DNA from: Abyssibacter profundi
GTDB taxonomy: Bacteria; Pseudomonadota; Gammaproteobacteria; Nevskiales; OUC007
Reading direction: 5' to 3'
DNA length: 64,000 nucleotides
Assembly (NCBI RefSeq): GCF_003151135.1
Contig: NZ_QEQK01000008.1
Coordinates: forward strand, 105,280-169,279
The notes under the pieces were generated by a model, which saw only the letters and a list, made by a program, of their open reading frames with translations, did no database searches and was not told the DNA's origin. Shown in pieces: positions 34,829 to 44,733 of this stretch. Each line of letters starts with the position of its first letter. Within the stretch, counting starts at the first letter, position 1. A program made the position numbers and the translations under genes.

Positions 34829-35211
34829 GAGGTCTTGACCCTCACGGCGTCCTTGAACTGGATCACCAACGACAGATTCGCGAACAATGCCACGCGAACC
34901 TCGTAGTCATAGGAAATGACGCGGGTGTTGTCCTCGCGCTGAATCTTGATGTCCTTGGTCTTGAGCTGCGTGACATCATCGACGTCAAAGCGGCGCTGCA
35001 AGGCGCGACGAATCTCGAAGGGCGATGCATTGGCGTAGCTGGAATCGTCCGCAACGTCATTGACCGCCGTCTGAATCTCCAGGTGCGCAAGATAAATGGG
35101 CGTGCACTTAATCGTGACCAGCGCGACGAAACCGATCACGCCGAACACGAACAGCATGCCCCAAAGTCCCATCCCCTTTTGTCGATTCGGTCCGTTCATC
35201 AACTGCTCCAT
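34825..35211 (-). CDS. DUF4845 family membrane protein
   Basis: The 128-residue product has one N-terminal membrane helix (about residues 17-37, starting G-M-G-L-W-G-M-L-F-V) and a periplasmic domain. The pattern I-K-C-T-P-I-Y-L-A-H-L-E-I and D-I-K-I-Q-R-E-D matches DUF4845 proteins, which are found between lepB and rnc in many Gamma- and Betaproteobacteria. No function is established. It may be linked to signal peptidase or to the envelope, but position is the only clue. It overlaps rnc by 4 bases and lies 39 bases after lepB. Confidence 0.88.
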   Translation of the reverse strand: MEQLMNGPNRQKGMGLWGMLFVFGVIGFVALVTIKCTPIYLAHLEIQTAVNDVADDSSYANASPFEIRRALQRRFDVDDVTQLKTKDIKIQREDNTRVISYDYEVRVALFANLSLVIQFKDAVRVKTS

Positions 35212-35250
35212 TGTTCGGCTGTCCTACCCCAAGGTGTCTTTGAGGTGGGT

Positions 35251-36030
35251 TTAGTGAATCACCGTGCCGATGCGCGACAGCGCGGGTCGATTGCGCTCCC
35301 CGTCCCAGCTCATCCAGATGAGCATGGCCTTGCCAACCAGATTGCGTTCCGGCACAGGCCCCCAGCGACGGCTGTCATCTGAACCGTCGCGGTTGTCACC
35401 CATGGCGAAATAGTGCCCCTCAGGCACGGTGTAACGGAAGTCTTTCGCCGGCGATCGCGGATTGACCAGAATGCCGTGTTCCAGCTCACCCAGCGTTTCC
35501 TGGTATTCGGTGGCGTAGCGATGGCGCGGGTTGGCGCTTTGGTACAAACCGACAGGCTCGATATCCACCGGCTGCCCATTCACGCTCAGCACCTTGCCGT
35601 GATAGACGATCTCATCGCCCGGCAAGCCGACAATGCGTTTGATGAAATCCTTGCTGGGGTCTTCCGGATAGCGGAAGACCACGACATCGCCCCGCTCCGG
35701 CAAGCCCAGCGGCAGGACCTTGGTATGAAATACGGGCAGCCGCAGTCCGTAGCTGAACTTGTTCACCAGAATGAAATCGCCCACGTGCAGCGTGGGAATC
35801 ATGGAGCCGGAGGGAATACGGAAGGGCTCGGCAACAAAAGACCGTAGCAGCAGCACGATCAGAATGACCGGAAAAAAAGACCGGGAGATGTCCACGACGC
35901 TGGTCGGCTTGGCATCTGCGGAACGCGACTTCGCCCAGAACATGACATCCAGCAGATAGATCACACCGGTGACTATCGCAAGAATGAGCAGGATCGCGGC
36001 GAAATCCAGATGCACGTCGTCTTGGAACAT
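35251..36030 (-). CDS. lepB: Signal peptidase I
   Basis: LepB removes signal peptides at the outer face of the inner membrane. The 259-residue product has two N-terminal helices (about 9-27 and 50-64), the Ser nucleophile in P-S-G-S-M-I-P-T-L near residue 75, and the Lys general base in K-D-F-I-K-R-I-V-G-L-P-G-D near 132. The late motif A-M-G-D-N-R-D-G-S-D-D-S-R-R-W-G is also intact. It follows lepA by 9 bases, the standard lepA-lepB operon. Confidence 0.97.
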   Translation of the reverse strand: MFQDDVHLDFAAILLILAIVTGVIYLLDVMFWAKSRSADAKPTSVVDISRSFFPVILIVLLLRSFVAEPFRIPSGSMIPTLHVGDFILVNKFSYGLRLPVFHTKVLPLGLPERGDVVVFRYPEDPSKDFIKRIVGLPGDEIVYHGKVLSVNGQPVDIEPVGLYQSANPRHRYATEYQETLGELEHGILVNPRSPAKDFRYTVPEGHYFAMGDNRDGSDDSRRWGPVPERNLVGKAMLIWMSWDGERNRPALSRIGTVIH

Positions 36031-36039
36031 ATACAGACC

Positions 36040-37836
36040 TTAATCGTCGCTGGTACTGAGCATGGTCAGGAAGGCTTCCTGCGGGATTTCGACCTTGCCG
36101 AACTGCTTCATGCGTTTCTTGCCGGCCTTCTGCTTCTCCAGCAGCTTCCGCTTGCGCGACACATCGCCGCCGTAACACTTGGCCGTCACGTTCTTGCGCA
36201 GCGCCTTAACCGTGGCGCGCGCCAGAATCTTCGAACCGATCGCCGCCTGAATGGCAACATCAAACATCTGACGCGGAATGATTTCTGACAGCCGCTCGGT
36301 GTAATCACGACCGCGGTTATAGGCCATATCACGATGAACAATGCTGGATAGCGCATCCACTCGCTCGGAGTTGATCAGCACATCCAGCCGCACCAGTGCA
36401 GCCGGTTCAAAGCGGGCGAACTCGTATTCGAAGGACGCGTAGCCGCGTGACACGGACTTCAATCGATCGAAGAAGTCGACTACGACCTCGGCCATCGGGA
36501 GTTCAAACGCCATGGTGACCTGACGGCCGTGATAGGTCATGCGCTTTTGCACGCCACGCTTTTCGATGCACAGCTGCATCACAGCCCCGATGTATTCCTG
36601 CGGCAGCAGAATTCGGGCGTCGATGACGGGCTCCTCAATCCGGTCGATCTCCCCCGGATCCGGCAGATCGGCTGGGTTATCGATTTCCAGCACCTCGCCA
36701 TCCGCCAGAATGACGCGATACACCACGGTTGGCGCCGTGGTGATGAGATCAATGTTGTACTCGCGTTCCAGCCGCTCCTGCACGATCTCCATGTGCAACA
36801 TGCCCAGGAAACCACACCGGAATCCGAAGCCCAGGGCACCCGAGTTCTCGGGCTCGAACTGCAGCGAGGCGTCATTGAGGCTGAGCTTGTCCAGCGCCTC
36901 ACGCATGTCTTCGAAATCATCCGAGCTGATCGGAAACAACCCGGCAAAAACCCGGGGCTGCATCCGCTTGAAGCCCGGCAGGCGGTCGGCGCAGGGCCGG
37001 TTGGCCAGCGTCAGGGTGTCCCCCACCGGGGCACCATGAATCTCCTTGATCCCGGCAACGAGGTAGCCGACCTCGCCACACTCCAGACGCGGGCGCTCGG
37101 TGCGCTTAGGCGAGAAGGTGCCAACGGCATCGACTTGGAAGTCGCGCCCCGTGGACATCACCCGAATCTTGTCGCCCTTGCCCACGCTGCCGTGGACGAC
37201 GCGAATCAGCGACACGACGCCCAGGTAGTTGTCGAACCACGAATCGATGATGAGCGCCTGCAGCTCGCCATCGGGATCGCCATCTGGCGGCGGCACACGC
37301 TCGACCAGGGCATTCAAAGCCTCCTGAATGCCGATGCCCGACTTGGCGCTGGTCCGGATGGCATTCTGGGCCTCCAGTCCGATCACGTCCTCGATCTCGG
37401 CCGCCACCCGCTCGGGCTCCGCGGCCGGCAGGTCGATCTTGTTCAACACCGGCACGATTTCGAGATCCTGCTCGATGGCCGTGTAGGTATTGGCCACCGT
37501 TTGGGCTTCCACGCCCTGGGAGGCGTCCACCACCAGCAAGGCTCCCTCACAAGCTGCCAGCGACCGGGAAACCTCGTAGGAAAAATCCACGTGCCCGGGC
37601 GTGTCGATGAAGTTCAGTTGGTAGGTCTCACCATCGCTGGCAACAAAATCCAACCGCACCGCCTGCGATTTAATGGTGATACCGCGCTCGCGCTCGATAT
37701 CCATGGAGTCGAGCACCTGCTCGGCCATTTCGCGGTCCGTCAGTCCTCCGCAAACCTGAATGAACCGGTCGGCCAGCGTGGACTTGCCATGGTCGATATG
37801 GGCGATGATCGAGAAATTGCGAATGCGGGACTGCAT
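36040..37836 (-). CDS. lepA: Elongation factor 4 (LepA)
   Basis: LepA is a ribosome-associated GTPase that aids 30S assembly and may back-translocate ribosomes under stress. I choose the ATG at 37836, giving [20 protein letters not shown] and 598 residues (E. coli LepA has 599); the open frame extends 59 codons upstream without homology. G motifs: [13 protein letters not shown] and N-K-I-D. The C-terminal LepA-specific domain ends in [10 protein letters not shown]. It sits upstream of lepB. Confidence 0.98.
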   Translation of the reverse strand: MQSRIRNFSIIAHIDHGKSTLADRFIQVCGGLTDREMAEQVLDSMDIERERGITIKSQAVRLDFVASDGETYQLNFIDTPGHVDFSYEVSRSLAACEGALLVVDASQGVEAQTVANTYTAIEQDLEIVPVLNKIDLPAAEPERVAAEIEDVIGLEAQNAIRTSAKSGIGIQEALNALVERVPPPDGDPDGELQALIIDSWFDNYLGVVSLIRVVHGSVGKGDKIRVMSTGRDFQVDAVGTFSPKRTERPRLECGEVGYLVAGIKEIHGAPVGDTLTLANRPCADRLPGFKRMQPRVFAGLFPISSDDFEDMREALDKLSLNDASLQFEPENSGALGFGFRCGFLGMLHMEIVQERLEREYNIDLITTAPTVVYRVILADGEVLEIDNPADLPDPGEIDRIEEPVIDARILLPQEYIGAVMQLCIEKRGVQKRMTYHGRQVTMAFELPMAEVVVDFFDRLKSVSRGYASFEYEFARFEPAALVRLDVLINSERVDALSSIVHRDMAYNRGRDYTERLSEIIPRQMFDVAIQAAIGSKILARATVKALRKNVTAKCYGGDVSRKRKLLEKQKAGKKRMKQFGKVEIPQEAFLTMLSTSDD

Positions 37837-37874
37837 GAAGGGCGTTTGGCGCACAAAGCGCGCGAGTATACCGG

Positions 37875-38138
37875 CTATGGTTGAGCTGCGGCGGGACGAT
37901 CGTCCCCCATGAGCCATGCCCGGACGCGCTCGGCATCCAGCCGATGCATGCAGAGCACCTGTCCGTCCGGCGCCGTCAGGACCGGGACGTCCTGTCCATA
38001 GCGACGGACCCAATCCTGGCGGCTGTCCACATCGCGGTGTTCCAGCTCAATCTGTTCACCAAATGCGGCATCCAGGGCGTCGTCCATGGCATGGCAAAGC
38101 CCACAGCCCGCCCGCGTGTATTGGATGAGTTTTGCCAC
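37875..38138 (-). CDS. Glutaredoxin-like protein (DUF836 family)
   Basis: The 87-residue product starts with GTG at 38138, two bases after the mucD stop. It has a thioredoxin fold with a C-G-L-C active site at residues 12-15 and the cis-Pro segment D-V-P-V-L near 51. It fits the DUF836/glutaredoxin-like family often found near lepA or mucD in Gammaproteobacteria. A thiol-disulfide role in the cytoplasm is likely but partners are unknown. Confidence 0.85.
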   Translation of the reverse strand: MAKLIQYTRAGCGLCHAMDDALDAAFGEQIELEHRDVDSRQDWVRRYGQDVPVLTAPDGQVLCMHRLDAERVRAWLMGDDRPAAAQP

Positions 38139-38140
38139 GA

Positions 38141-39538
38141 TCAGCCCGGCACATCCAATGCTAGAAACAGCGCTGAGCCTCGACGATGGATGAGCAGCGG
38201 CACCGATTCCTGGCCGCGAGACGCCAGGAGGACCTCGCGAAACGCCGCTCGGCTGTCCACTGGCTGTTGCCCCACGGACATCACGACATCGCCAGGCATG
38301 AGCCCGGCCAGCGCAGATGCACTCCCCGGACGGACCTCGGTCACCAGCACCCCGCCCTCGCCCACACCCAGCTGCGCCCGCTGCGTGTGCGTCAAATTGC
38401 TGATACTCACGCCCAACTCGAACGCCGCCGGCCGGGCCCGTTGATCGGATGGGCTCGGTGCCAGACTGGCACGCTCATCGGTTTCCAGCGCACCGATGCG
38501 TACCGAGATTTTCATGCGTTCGCCATCACGCAGCACGCGCAGCGGAATACGCTCGCCGGGCTCGGCCCGCCCCACCATGTGCGGCAGTGACCGCGAGGTT
38601 CCGACCTCGCGCTTTCCGAACTGAAGAATGACATCGCCGACCTGCAGGCCTGCCTCGGCGGCCGGGCTGTTGGGCACCACGCGGGACACCAGTGCGCCCT
38701 CCGGGCGACGCATGCCAAAGGAGCGAGCCAGGGCCCTGTCGACCTCTTGAACCACCACGCCCAGCCAGCCGCGCACCACAATGCCGGTGCGGCGGAGCTG
38801 ATTGGCCACGCGCATGGCATCGTCTACCGGAATGGCGAAGGAAACGCCCTGGTAACCGCCCGAATCCGAATAGATCTGGGAGTTCACCCCGACAACCTCA
38901 CCATCCAGATTGAACAGCGGCCCCCCGCTGTTACCGGGGTTGATCGCAACATCGGTCTGAATGAAGGGAACATATTGTTCGGTCGCCAGGCTCCGATTCT
39001 TTGCCGACACAATTCCGGCGGTCACCGAATAGTCGAAACCAAAGGGCGAACCAATCGCCAGCACCCATTCCCCGACTTTGAGATCGTCCGCCGAACCGAT
39101 GTCCGCGGTGGGCAAACCCTCTGCGTCGATCTTGATCAGGGCCAAGTCGCTGCGCTGATCCGTCCCGACGAGCCGCGCCACCAGCTGCCGCCGATCCGAT
39201 AATCGGACAACGATCTCATCGGCACCCGCCACCACGTGATAGTTGGTGAGGATGAATCCGTCCTCGGAAATGATGAACCCCGATCCGAGCGATTGGGCGC
39301 CCGGTTGCGGTGCTTGATCCTGCCCCGGGTCCAGCCCGAAGAAGCGCTCGAACCAGCTGTCGTTGCGACGCGATTCCCCATCCACAAGAACCGCGGCGGT
39401 ACTGATATTGACCACCACGGGACTCAAATCGCCAACCAGCCCGGTGAAATCCGGCAAGCCGCGCGTGCAGGCCGCCAGCAGCAGCAAGGCCGGCGCCAGG
39501 CAGATCAAGCGCCAGTGTTTCGTTGTTTTTGCGTTCAT
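38141..39538 (-). CDS. mucD: DegP/MucD-type serine endoprotease with lipobox
   Basis: The protein degrades misfolded periplasmic proteins and, in Pseudomonas, restrains AlgU. I choose the ATG at 39538, which overlaps the rseC stop in ATGA; the product has 465 residues. The N terminus is unusual: after a hydrophobic stretch it reads L-L-L-L-A-A-C-T-R-G, a canonical lipobox, so the mature protein may be a lipoprotein rather than soluble (Thr at +2 does not call for inner-membrane retention). The catalytic triad is intact (T-N-Y-H-V-V, D-L-A-L-I-K and G-N-S-G-G-P-L). Two PDZ domains follow. Confidence 0.93.
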   Translation of the reverse strand: MNAKTTKHWRLICLAPALLLLAACTRGLPDFTGLVGDLSPVVVNISTAAVLVDGESRRNDSWFERFFGLDPGQDQAPQPGAQSLGSGFIISEDGFILTNYHVVAGADEIVVRLSDRRQLVARLVGTDQRSDLALIKIDAEGLPTADIGSADDLKVGEWVLAIGSPFGFDYSVTAGIVSAKNRSLATEQYVPFIQTDVAINPGNSGGPLFNLDGEVVGVNSQIYSDSGGYQGVSFAIPVDDAMRVANQLRRTGIVVRGWLGVVVQEVDRALARSFGMRRPEGALVSRVVPNSPAAEAGLQVGDVILQFGKREVGTSRSLPHMVGRAEPGERIPLRVLRDGERMKISVRIGALETDERASLAPSPSDQRARPAAFELGVSISNLTHTQRAQLGVGEGGVLVTEVRPGSASALAGLMPGDVVMSVGQQPVDSRAAFREVLLASRGQESVPLLIHRRGSALFLALDVPG

Positions 39539-40020
39539 AGCCCCGATGGGTCGGACGAGCACTGCCCGGAAGTCTCTCCGTTTGCGCGCCGCAACACAAC
39601 GGGACGGTATCGCAGACCGTGATCCTGTTGATGTGTCCTGCGCGCAACCCAGCCAAAGCCCGCGATGAGCCCTAGCACTCCGGCAAAAATCGTCGCGACT
39701 TCTCCCAGCCCCAGCACCAGATGCGCCACCAGCGCGAAACCCAGCATGGCGACCAGGGGCCCCACGTAAACCAGCAGCGAGGCGCCGATCAACGCGTCGT
39801 CATCCAGTCCGATCACCACCTGGTCACCTGCAACAAACTCGGCGTTGTCAGGATTTGCGGCACGAACAGTGGGTTGTTGCCGGCGTTCGGTCAGGCGACC
39901 CAGCACGCCGCCGCCGCATCCACGCCCCTCGGCACAACGCGCGCAACCAGCCCGCCCGGGCGTGGTGACGACCACGCCATCGACGTCACTGGTCACGACG
40001 ACCGCCCGCTCTTCAATCAC
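39535..40020 (-). CDS. rseC: SoxR-reducing/RseC (MucC) family protein
   Basis: The 161-residue product has an N-terminal C-x2-C-x5-C cluster (C-A-R-C-A-E-G-R-G-C near residue 26) and two membrane helices near 78-98 and 103-121. This is the RseC/MucC layout. In E. coli, RseC is part of the SoxR-reducing system; MucC has a minor effect on AlgU. The gene overlaps rseB and mucD by 4 bases each, within the sigma factor operon. Confidence 0.9.
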   Translation of the reverse strand: MIEERAVVVTSDVDGVVVTTPGRAGCARCAEGRGCGGGVLGRLTERRQQPTVRAANPDNAEFVAGDQVVIGLDDDALIGASLLVYVGPLVAMLGFALVAHLVLGLGEVATIFAGVLGLIAGFGWVARRTHQQDHGLRYRPVVLRRANGETSGQCSSDPSGL

Positions 40021-41000
40021 GGGGTGGGAGTCGTCCGGCTCAAGCTATTCCCGATCTGCTCAACCGTTCTGGCCGGCACTTCACCGACGACGGCAACGTG
40101 AAACTCGTCAACCATGCGGCCATAGGCATGAACGGCCCCGATACTGGATACGCCGCGAAACACCTTTGCGGGCAGCTTGCTCTCGGCCGCGAAGACGGAC
40201 ACGGTCGCCAGGCCATCGGTGAGCAGGATGTGGGTGACCGGGGTTTGGGCACCGGGGAAGACACGGGTGCTCTGGCCAACCACCCGAAATCCGGGCGGCA
40301 AGGACTCGACCATCCAGTGCGATAAGTCGTCTTCGAGCCGCAGCGTCGGCTCCGGTCCTCCATGACGGATTTCGCGGAAACCCTCGGTGTCGATCGCCGG
40401 CTCCAGCGCCTGATCAAGAATGGTTTCCGGATAGCCCACGGAGGTGAACAGGAATTGTTCCAGGGCGTCGCCCTGACCGTCTAGCAAGGCGATGCGCAGT
40501 GGCACGCCCGTGAGCACGTCGATACAGAGTTGATAGCCGAAACGGAACTCGTCACGCGGGCTGAGTGCAACACCCTGACAGGCGCGGTCCGCCACCCGGT
40601 CCACCACCCCACGCGAGAACTCGTAGTGCAAACGCAAGGTCTCGAGATCAACCGTGGAGACCTTGGGCAGCAATGCACTCTGTCCCCGCTCATCCACCAT
40701 GACGACCCGCTCGCGCGGTAGCAGGCAGCGCACCTCTCCATCACTGCGAACGATCTCACGGGCATCACCCGTCAGGGAAATGAGGCGTTCATCCTCCTGC
40801 CCATTGGAGAATCGATGGATGACGCGCATGGTCTCGAGCTGCTCACCCGTGCGATAGACGACCACACCTTCGTAGTTCTGGGTGCGAACGGCTTCCGACA
40901 TCTTGGCGAGCCAATCCTGGGCGCTACGGTCAGCGGCCTGGCTCGATCCAACAACTGAACTCGCGGCCACTGCAACCGCGATCGTGAGGCGTTGCAGCAT
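40017..41000 (-). CDS. rseB: Sigma-E regulator RseB/MucB
   Basis: RseB binds RseA in the periplasm and shields it from DegS-type cleavage, and it senses lipid or LPS intermediates. I choose the ATG at 41000, giving signal peptide M-L-Q-R-L-T-I-A-V-A-V-A-A-S-S, and 327 residues; the open frame extends upstream into rseA. The fold has an N-terminal LolA-like domain (N-Y-E-G-V-V-V-Y-R-T-G-E-Q-L) and a C-terminal MucB domain. It starts 7 bases after the rseA stop and its stop overlaps the rseC start by 4. Confidence 0.94.
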   Translation of the reverse strand: MLQRLTIAVAVAASSVVGSSQAADRSAQDWLAKMSEAVRTQNYEGVVVYRTGEQLETMRVIHRFSNGQEDERLISLTGDAREIVRSDGEVRCLLPRERVVMVDERGQSALLPKVSTVDLETLRLHYEFSRGVVDRVADRACQGVALSPRDEFRFGYQLCIDVLTGVPLRIALLDGQGDALEQFLFTSVGYPETILDQALEPAIDTEGFREIRHGGPEPTLRLEDDLSHWMVESLPPGFRVVGQSTRVFPGAQTPVTHILLTDGLATVSVFAAESKLPAKVFRGVSSIGAVHAYGRMVDEFHVAVVGEVPARTVEQIGNSLSRTTPTP

Positions 41001-41007
41001 GTGACAG

Positions 41008-41685
41008 TCAGTCTTCGGAAACGGGGCTTTCCTCGCCCGGCTCGCCATTTGCGCTGGCAACACGCACGTACCCCAAGGTACCGCCGACACCCGGCCCGGC
41101 GCGATAACGGCTGTGATTAATCAGATAACCATTGAGCTGTTGAGCGGCATCGGGTGCCATCTGCGACCAGCGGACCGTCGCCGCAGCCGGTGTGGGCTGC
41201 GCCAGTGGGCTGACCACCTGTCGCCCCGTGGTCTGTACCGCTGGCTGGATGCCTCGATCCTTCGCCGCCAGGGTGGCCTGAGCTGGGACGACGTCACGCG
41301 CCACCAATACGGGCGCGTCCTCTTCGGTCGGGATGGTCAACGCGGCAATGGTGGCCAGCGACGCCACCGCAACAGATGCCGCCACCGCCCAGCCGGTGGT
41401 CTGCTTGGACAGCCAGCCGCGTCGACGTTGCCGCGCAGCCGCCAGCGAGGTCACCGTCGCCGAGTCGGCGGGTGCCATCTCATCCTGCTCGATGGCCGCC
41501 ATCACTCGGGCGGCGAATTCGCCATCTGCCAGCGGGCTGCCGGCGCGTGCCCGCATGGCATCGCCGATCAGGTGGTAACGCGACCAGGTGTCACGCGCGG
41601 TATCGGACGCCTCGACCTGACGAATCGCGTCGTCCAGGTCATCACAGGCACCATCGATACATGCGGAAAGTGTTTCGTTAGTCAT
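41008..41685 (-). CDS. rseA: Anti-sigma factor RseA/MucA
   Basis: RseA is an inner-membrane anti-sigma factor that holds RpoE inactive until regulated proteolysis. I choose the ATG at 41685 (M-T-N-E-T-L-S-A-C-I-D-G); a GTG at 41703 is also possible. The 225-residue product has the N-terminal sigma-binding domain (R-D-T-W-S-R-Y-H-L-I-G-D-A-M-R near 37), one transmembrane helix near 100-120 (T-G-W-A-V-A-A-S-V-A-V-A), and a periplasmic tail. It lies 27 bases after rpoE and before rseB. Confidence 0.93.
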   Translation of the reverse strand: MTNETLSACIDGACDDLDDAIRQVEASDTARDTWSRYHLIGDAMRARAGSPLADGEFAARVMAAIEQDEMAPADSATVTSLAAARQRRRGWLSKQTTGWAVAASVAVASLATIAALTIPTEEDAPVLVARDVVPAQATLAAKDRGIQPAVQTTGRQVVSPLAQPTPAAATVRWSQMAPDAAQQLNGYLINHSRYRAGPGVGGTLGYVRVASANGEPGEESPVSED

Positions 41686-41712
41686 ATCGGCGATTAGCTC
41701 CACCCTTGGGCA

Positions 41713-42285
41713 CTAGTCGAGCAGGGGTCGTACACGTTCGTCAATGGCAGCACGCGCGCGGAAGATGCGAGAGCGAACAGTTCCCACAGGGCATTCCATG
41801 GCCTGTGCGATCTCCTCATAACTCATACCCTCCAGCTCCCGCAGCACAATTGCGGTCTTCAAATCAGGTGGCAAATCGTCCATGGCGGCTGCCACCGTGT
41901 CCCGAATTTCATCGGTGAGTGCCACCCCCTCCGGTGTGGACACGTCGCTTAGATGCTCGGTATGCCCGTATTGTTCCGCGTCTGCGACATCAATGTCCTG
42001 GGACGCCGGGCGGCGGCTACGCGCCACCAGATGATTCTTGGCCGTGTTAACCGCAATCCGGTACAGCCAGGTATAGAACGCACTCTTGCCCTGGAAGTTC
42101 CGCAAGGCGCGATACGCTTTGATAAAGGATTCCTGCGCCACATCCAAGGCGTCGGCATCGGAGACGTAACGAGACACCAGCTGGACGACTTTGTGCTGAT
42201 ACCGCCGAACGAGCATGTCGAAGGCGGCAGAGTTCCCAGCCTGGGCGCGCGCTACCAGAATCTCGTCTGTTAAGTCTTCGCCCAT
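41713..42285 (-). CDS. rpoE: RNA polymerase sigma factor RpoE/AlgU
   Basis: RpoE directs the envelope-stress regulon. The 190-residue ECF sigma factor has region 2 ([11 protein letters not shown], then [13 protein letters not shown]) and region 4 ([13 protein letters not shown] near 150, ending R-S-R-I-F-R-A-R). It is followed directly by its anti-sigma genes and is divergent from nadB with a 167-base gap. A weak match to its own promoter type lies upstream. Confidence 0.97.
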   Translation of the reverse strand: MGEDLTDEILVARAQAGNSAAFDMLVRRYQHKVVQLVSRYVSDADALDVAQESFIKAYRALRNFQGKSAFYTWLYRIAVNTAKNHLVARSRRPASQDIDVADAEQYGHTEHLSDVSTPEGVALTDEIRDTVAAAMDDLPPDLKTAIVLRELEGMSYEEIAQAMECPVGTVRSRIFRARAAIDERVRPLLD

Positions 42286-42362
42286 TCAGGAGTTCTTCTA
42301 GGTGGGTCCGATGGGCGTCGACCGCCGGCGAGGCTGTTCGCCGCACCGCACTTCGAGCGCTC

Positions 42363-42387
42363 CCTGACCCCGGTTTCGATATAGTTC
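42363..42387 (-). promoter_or_regulatory. Possible sigma-E type promoter of rpoE
   Basis: On the minus strand the gap upstream of rpoE reads GAACTA, 14 bases, then TCAGG. The RpoE/AlgU consensus is GAACTT-N16-TCTGA or TCAAA. The spacing is short by about two and the -10 box is imperfect, so this is only a candidate autoregulatory promoter, about 70 bases before the start. Confidence 0.25.
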
Positions 42388-42452
42388 GGGGAATGCGTGG
42401 CCAAAAAACCACGCGAATTCCAAGAGTTTATCAGCCCCCCGAGTTTGTCGTC

Positions 42453-44054
42453 ATGCCCAGCCCCGCACCCTTTGATGTTCTCGTACTCGGCAGCGGCGCT
42501 GCCGGGCTGGTCACCGCCCTACGATTGGCCGACCAGGGTGTGCGGTCCCTGGTGGTGTCGAAGGGGCGCATCTCGGAGGGCAGCACCCTCTACGCCCAGG
42601 GCGGCATTTCGGCCGTACTGGACGAAGGCGATTCCATCGATGCCCATGTCCAGGACACCCTGATTGCCGGAGCCGGGCTGTGCCGGCGTGATGCGGTCCA
42701 GTTCACGGTGGAACGCGGTGCCGACGCCGTCCACTGGCTCATCGACAAAGGTGTGCGGTTCACGCCGTCAGACTCCGGTGACGGCTTCGCCTATCACCTC
42801 GCCCAGGAGGGCGGACACAGCCATCGGCGCATCATCCACGCCGACGACGCGACGGGCCGCGCCGTCGAAAAAACGCTGATGCAGCTGGCCCGGGCACATC
42901 CCTTGATCCAGTTGCTGGCGCATCACATGGCCGTTGACCTGATCCGCTCCGACCATCGAATCGTCGGAGCGTACCTACTGGACATCCGATCGGGCCGGGT
43001 TCAGACCTTTCCCGCCAAAGCAACGGTACTGGCTACGGGCGGGGCCAGCATGGTGTACCTGTACTCCAGCAATCCTCACGGAGCGACGGGCGATGGCATT
43101 GCCATGGCGTGGCGTGCGGGGTGCCGTGTCGCCAACATGGAGTTCATGCAATTCCACCCCACCTGCCTGTTCCATCCGGAAGCCCGCAATTTCCTGATCA
43201 CCGAGGCGTTGCGTGGCGAGGGCGCGCAGTTATTGCTTCCCGACGGCACGCGATTCATGCCGCAGTTCGATGAACGAGCTGAGCTGGCGCCGCGCGACAT
43301 TGTTGCCCGGGCCATCGACCATGAAATGAAACGACTGGGCCTGGATCATGTGCTGCTGGACACAACGCGGCTGGATCCTGATTTCCTGCGCCAGCACTTC
43401 CCGACGATTCATGCCCGCTGCATGGAGCTGCGACTGGACCCGACAGCGCGCGCCCTACCCGTGGTCCCCGCCGCCCACTACACCTGCGGCGGTGTATTGA
43501 CCAACCTGGCGGGCCGCACCGATCTACCTGGCTTGTACGCTGTCGGTGAGACCGCCTCTACGGGGCTGCACGGAGCCAATCGCATGGCGAGCAATTCGCT
43601 GCTGGAGTGCCTCGTCTTCGGTACCGCCGCCGCAGAAGATTTAGCCGCAAGCATTCACGAGGCACCCGCCCCGGGCACCCTCCCGGCCTGGGATGCCAGC
43701 CAGGTCGGTGATTCCGACGAGGAAGTGGTCGTCAGCCATAACTGGCAGGAACTGCGTCGCTGCATGTGGGATTACGTCGGTATCGTGCGCACCACCAAAC
43801 GCCTGGAACGCGCGCAACACCGGATCCAACTGCTCGCCGACGAAGTGCAGGAATACTATGGCAATTTCTATGTGACGCCCGATCTCATCGAACTACGCCA
43901 CTTGCTCACGGTCTCCGAGCTCATCGTGCGCTCGGCCGCATCGCGGCGGGAGAGTCGCGGCCTGCACTGGATTCGGGACTACCCCGACACGCTGCCCGAT
44001 GCCGTGGACACGGTGCTCACGCCAGATCGCATTCGCATCCGCAACGCGGCCTAG
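42453..44054 (+). CDS. nadB: L-aspartate oxidase
   Basis: NadB oxidises L-aspartate to iminoaspartate, the first step of NAD synthesis. I choose the ATG at 42453, giving [18 protein letters not shown] and 533 residues (E. coli 540). The FAD site is G-S-G-A-A-G; the fumarate-reductase-like core shows Y-A-Q-G-G-I-S, the central H-P-T-C-L-F and [10 protein letters not shown]. It is divergent from rpoE, as in E. coli, and overlaps the ygfX end by 4 bases convergently. Confidence 0.96.
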   Translation: MPSPAPFDVLVLGSGAAGLVTALRLADQGVRSLVVSKGRISEGSTLYAQGGISAVLDEGDSIDAHVQDTLIAGAGLCRRDAVQFTVERGADAVHWLIDKGVRFTPSDSGDGFAYHLAQEGGHSHRRIIHADDATGRAVEKTLMQLARAHPLIQLLAHHMAVDLIRSDHRIVGAYLLDIRSGRVQTFPAKATVLATGGASMVYLYSSNPHGATGDGIAMAWRAGCRVANMEFMQFHPTCLFHPEARNFLITEALRGEGAQLLLPDGTRFMPQFDERAELAPRDIVARAIDHEMKRLGLDHVLLDTTRLDPDFLRQHFPTIHARCMELRLDPTARALPVVPAAHYTCGGVLTNLAGRTDLPGLYAVGETASTGLHGANRMASNSLLECLVFGTAAAEDLAASIHEAPAPGTLPAWDASQVGDSDEEVVVSHNWQELRRCMWDYVGIVRTTKRLERAQHRIQLLADEVQEYYGNFYVTPDLIELRHLLTVSELIVRSAASRRESRGLHWIRDYPDTLPDAVDTVLTPDRIRIRNAA

Positions 44055-44482
44055 CCTCCAGCCCGTTCACCGTGATCGGTGGACAGGGTCAGCAGCTGAC
44101 GGCGCAGTGCGCGATGAGCCGTAGCCCCCAGCATGTCAGGGGTCAGCCACAGGACGACGCGACGCTGGGTCCGGTCTTCGCGTAAACCCAGACGGATCCA
44201 CCAGGACAAGACCACTGGAGAGCCAAGCAACCTGAACGACTCCTCGCGCCACCGGACCTGCGCGTCATCGCTCAAACGCAACATGCCGTGCTGCCGACCG
44301 AGGCACCGTAGCGTCGCGATCAGGCAGCAGGCAGCCAGTGCCCAGCCCGTCAGTCGCAGCCAGTCGTCAATCGCGCTTAGCCACAGTGCAACACCCACAC
44401 TGCCTGCTGCCAGCACAACAGCTAGCCGGGTGACAGGCGCCGGATTAACCGCGTAACTGGACCATGCGGTCGACGATGGCAC
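44051..44482 (-). CDS. ygfX: YgfX (CptA) family membrane protein
   Basis: The open frame starts further upstream in the sdhE gene, but a GTG at 44482 gives about 143 residues, close to E. coli YgfX (135). It has two predicted helices near residues 20-55 ([14 protein letters not shown], then [10 protein letters not shown]), and then a soluble tail with V-R-W-R-E-E-S-F and V-V-L-W-L-T-P-D-M. In E. coli YgfX/CptA was described as a toxin paired with sdhE, and later linked to SDH. The exact start is uncertain. It is coupled to sdhE by overlap. Confidence 0.78.
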   Translation of the reverse strand: MPSSTAWSSYAVNPAPVTRLAVVLAAGSVGVALWLSAIDDWLRLTGWALAACCLIATLRCLGRQHGMLRLSDDAQVRWREESFRLLGSPVVLSWWIRLGLREDRTQRRVVLWLTPDMLGATAHRALRRQLLTLSTDHGERAGG

Positions 44483-44696
44483 GGATCTGCTCGTCTGGCG
44501 CGGGCATGCGGCCAAGGAAGATGGCATTGACTTCGGGATCATCCATCTCCGCGAGACGGATGAATGCGTCCTGTCCTGCCTCGGGTAGCTGATCGTACTC
44601 CAGCGCCAGGAAGCGCTCGAACAGCACGTCGTGCTCTTTCATGCCCCGGCGGCAAAGCCACTTGAGCCGCCCCCGGGGCATTCTTGCTTCACTCAT
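44445..44696 (-). CDS. sdhE: Succinate dehydrogenase flavinylation factor SdhE
   Basis: SdhE helps attach FAD covalently to SdhA. The 83-residue product has the family's R-G-x-x-E motif (C-R-R-G-M-K-E-H-D near residue 16) and the F-x-R-F-L-x-L and Y-D pattern just after it. It is in the SDH operon, after sdhB with a 37-base gap, and its end overlaps the chosen ygfX start by 38 bases. Confidence 0.95.
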   Translation of the reverse strand: MSEARMPRGRLKWLCRRGMKEHDVLFERFLALEYDQLPEAGQDAFIRLAEMDDPEVNAIFLGRMPAPDEQIRAIVDRMVQLRG

Positions 44697-44733
44697 GAAT
44701 GCGTCCTGCAGACCTTCGCCGACTCGGGCCGGT

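Noticed and set aside
36529-37884. 451-residue plus-strand ORF
   Set aside because: Antisense to lepA; no family motif or signal, His/Leu/Gln-rich shadow.
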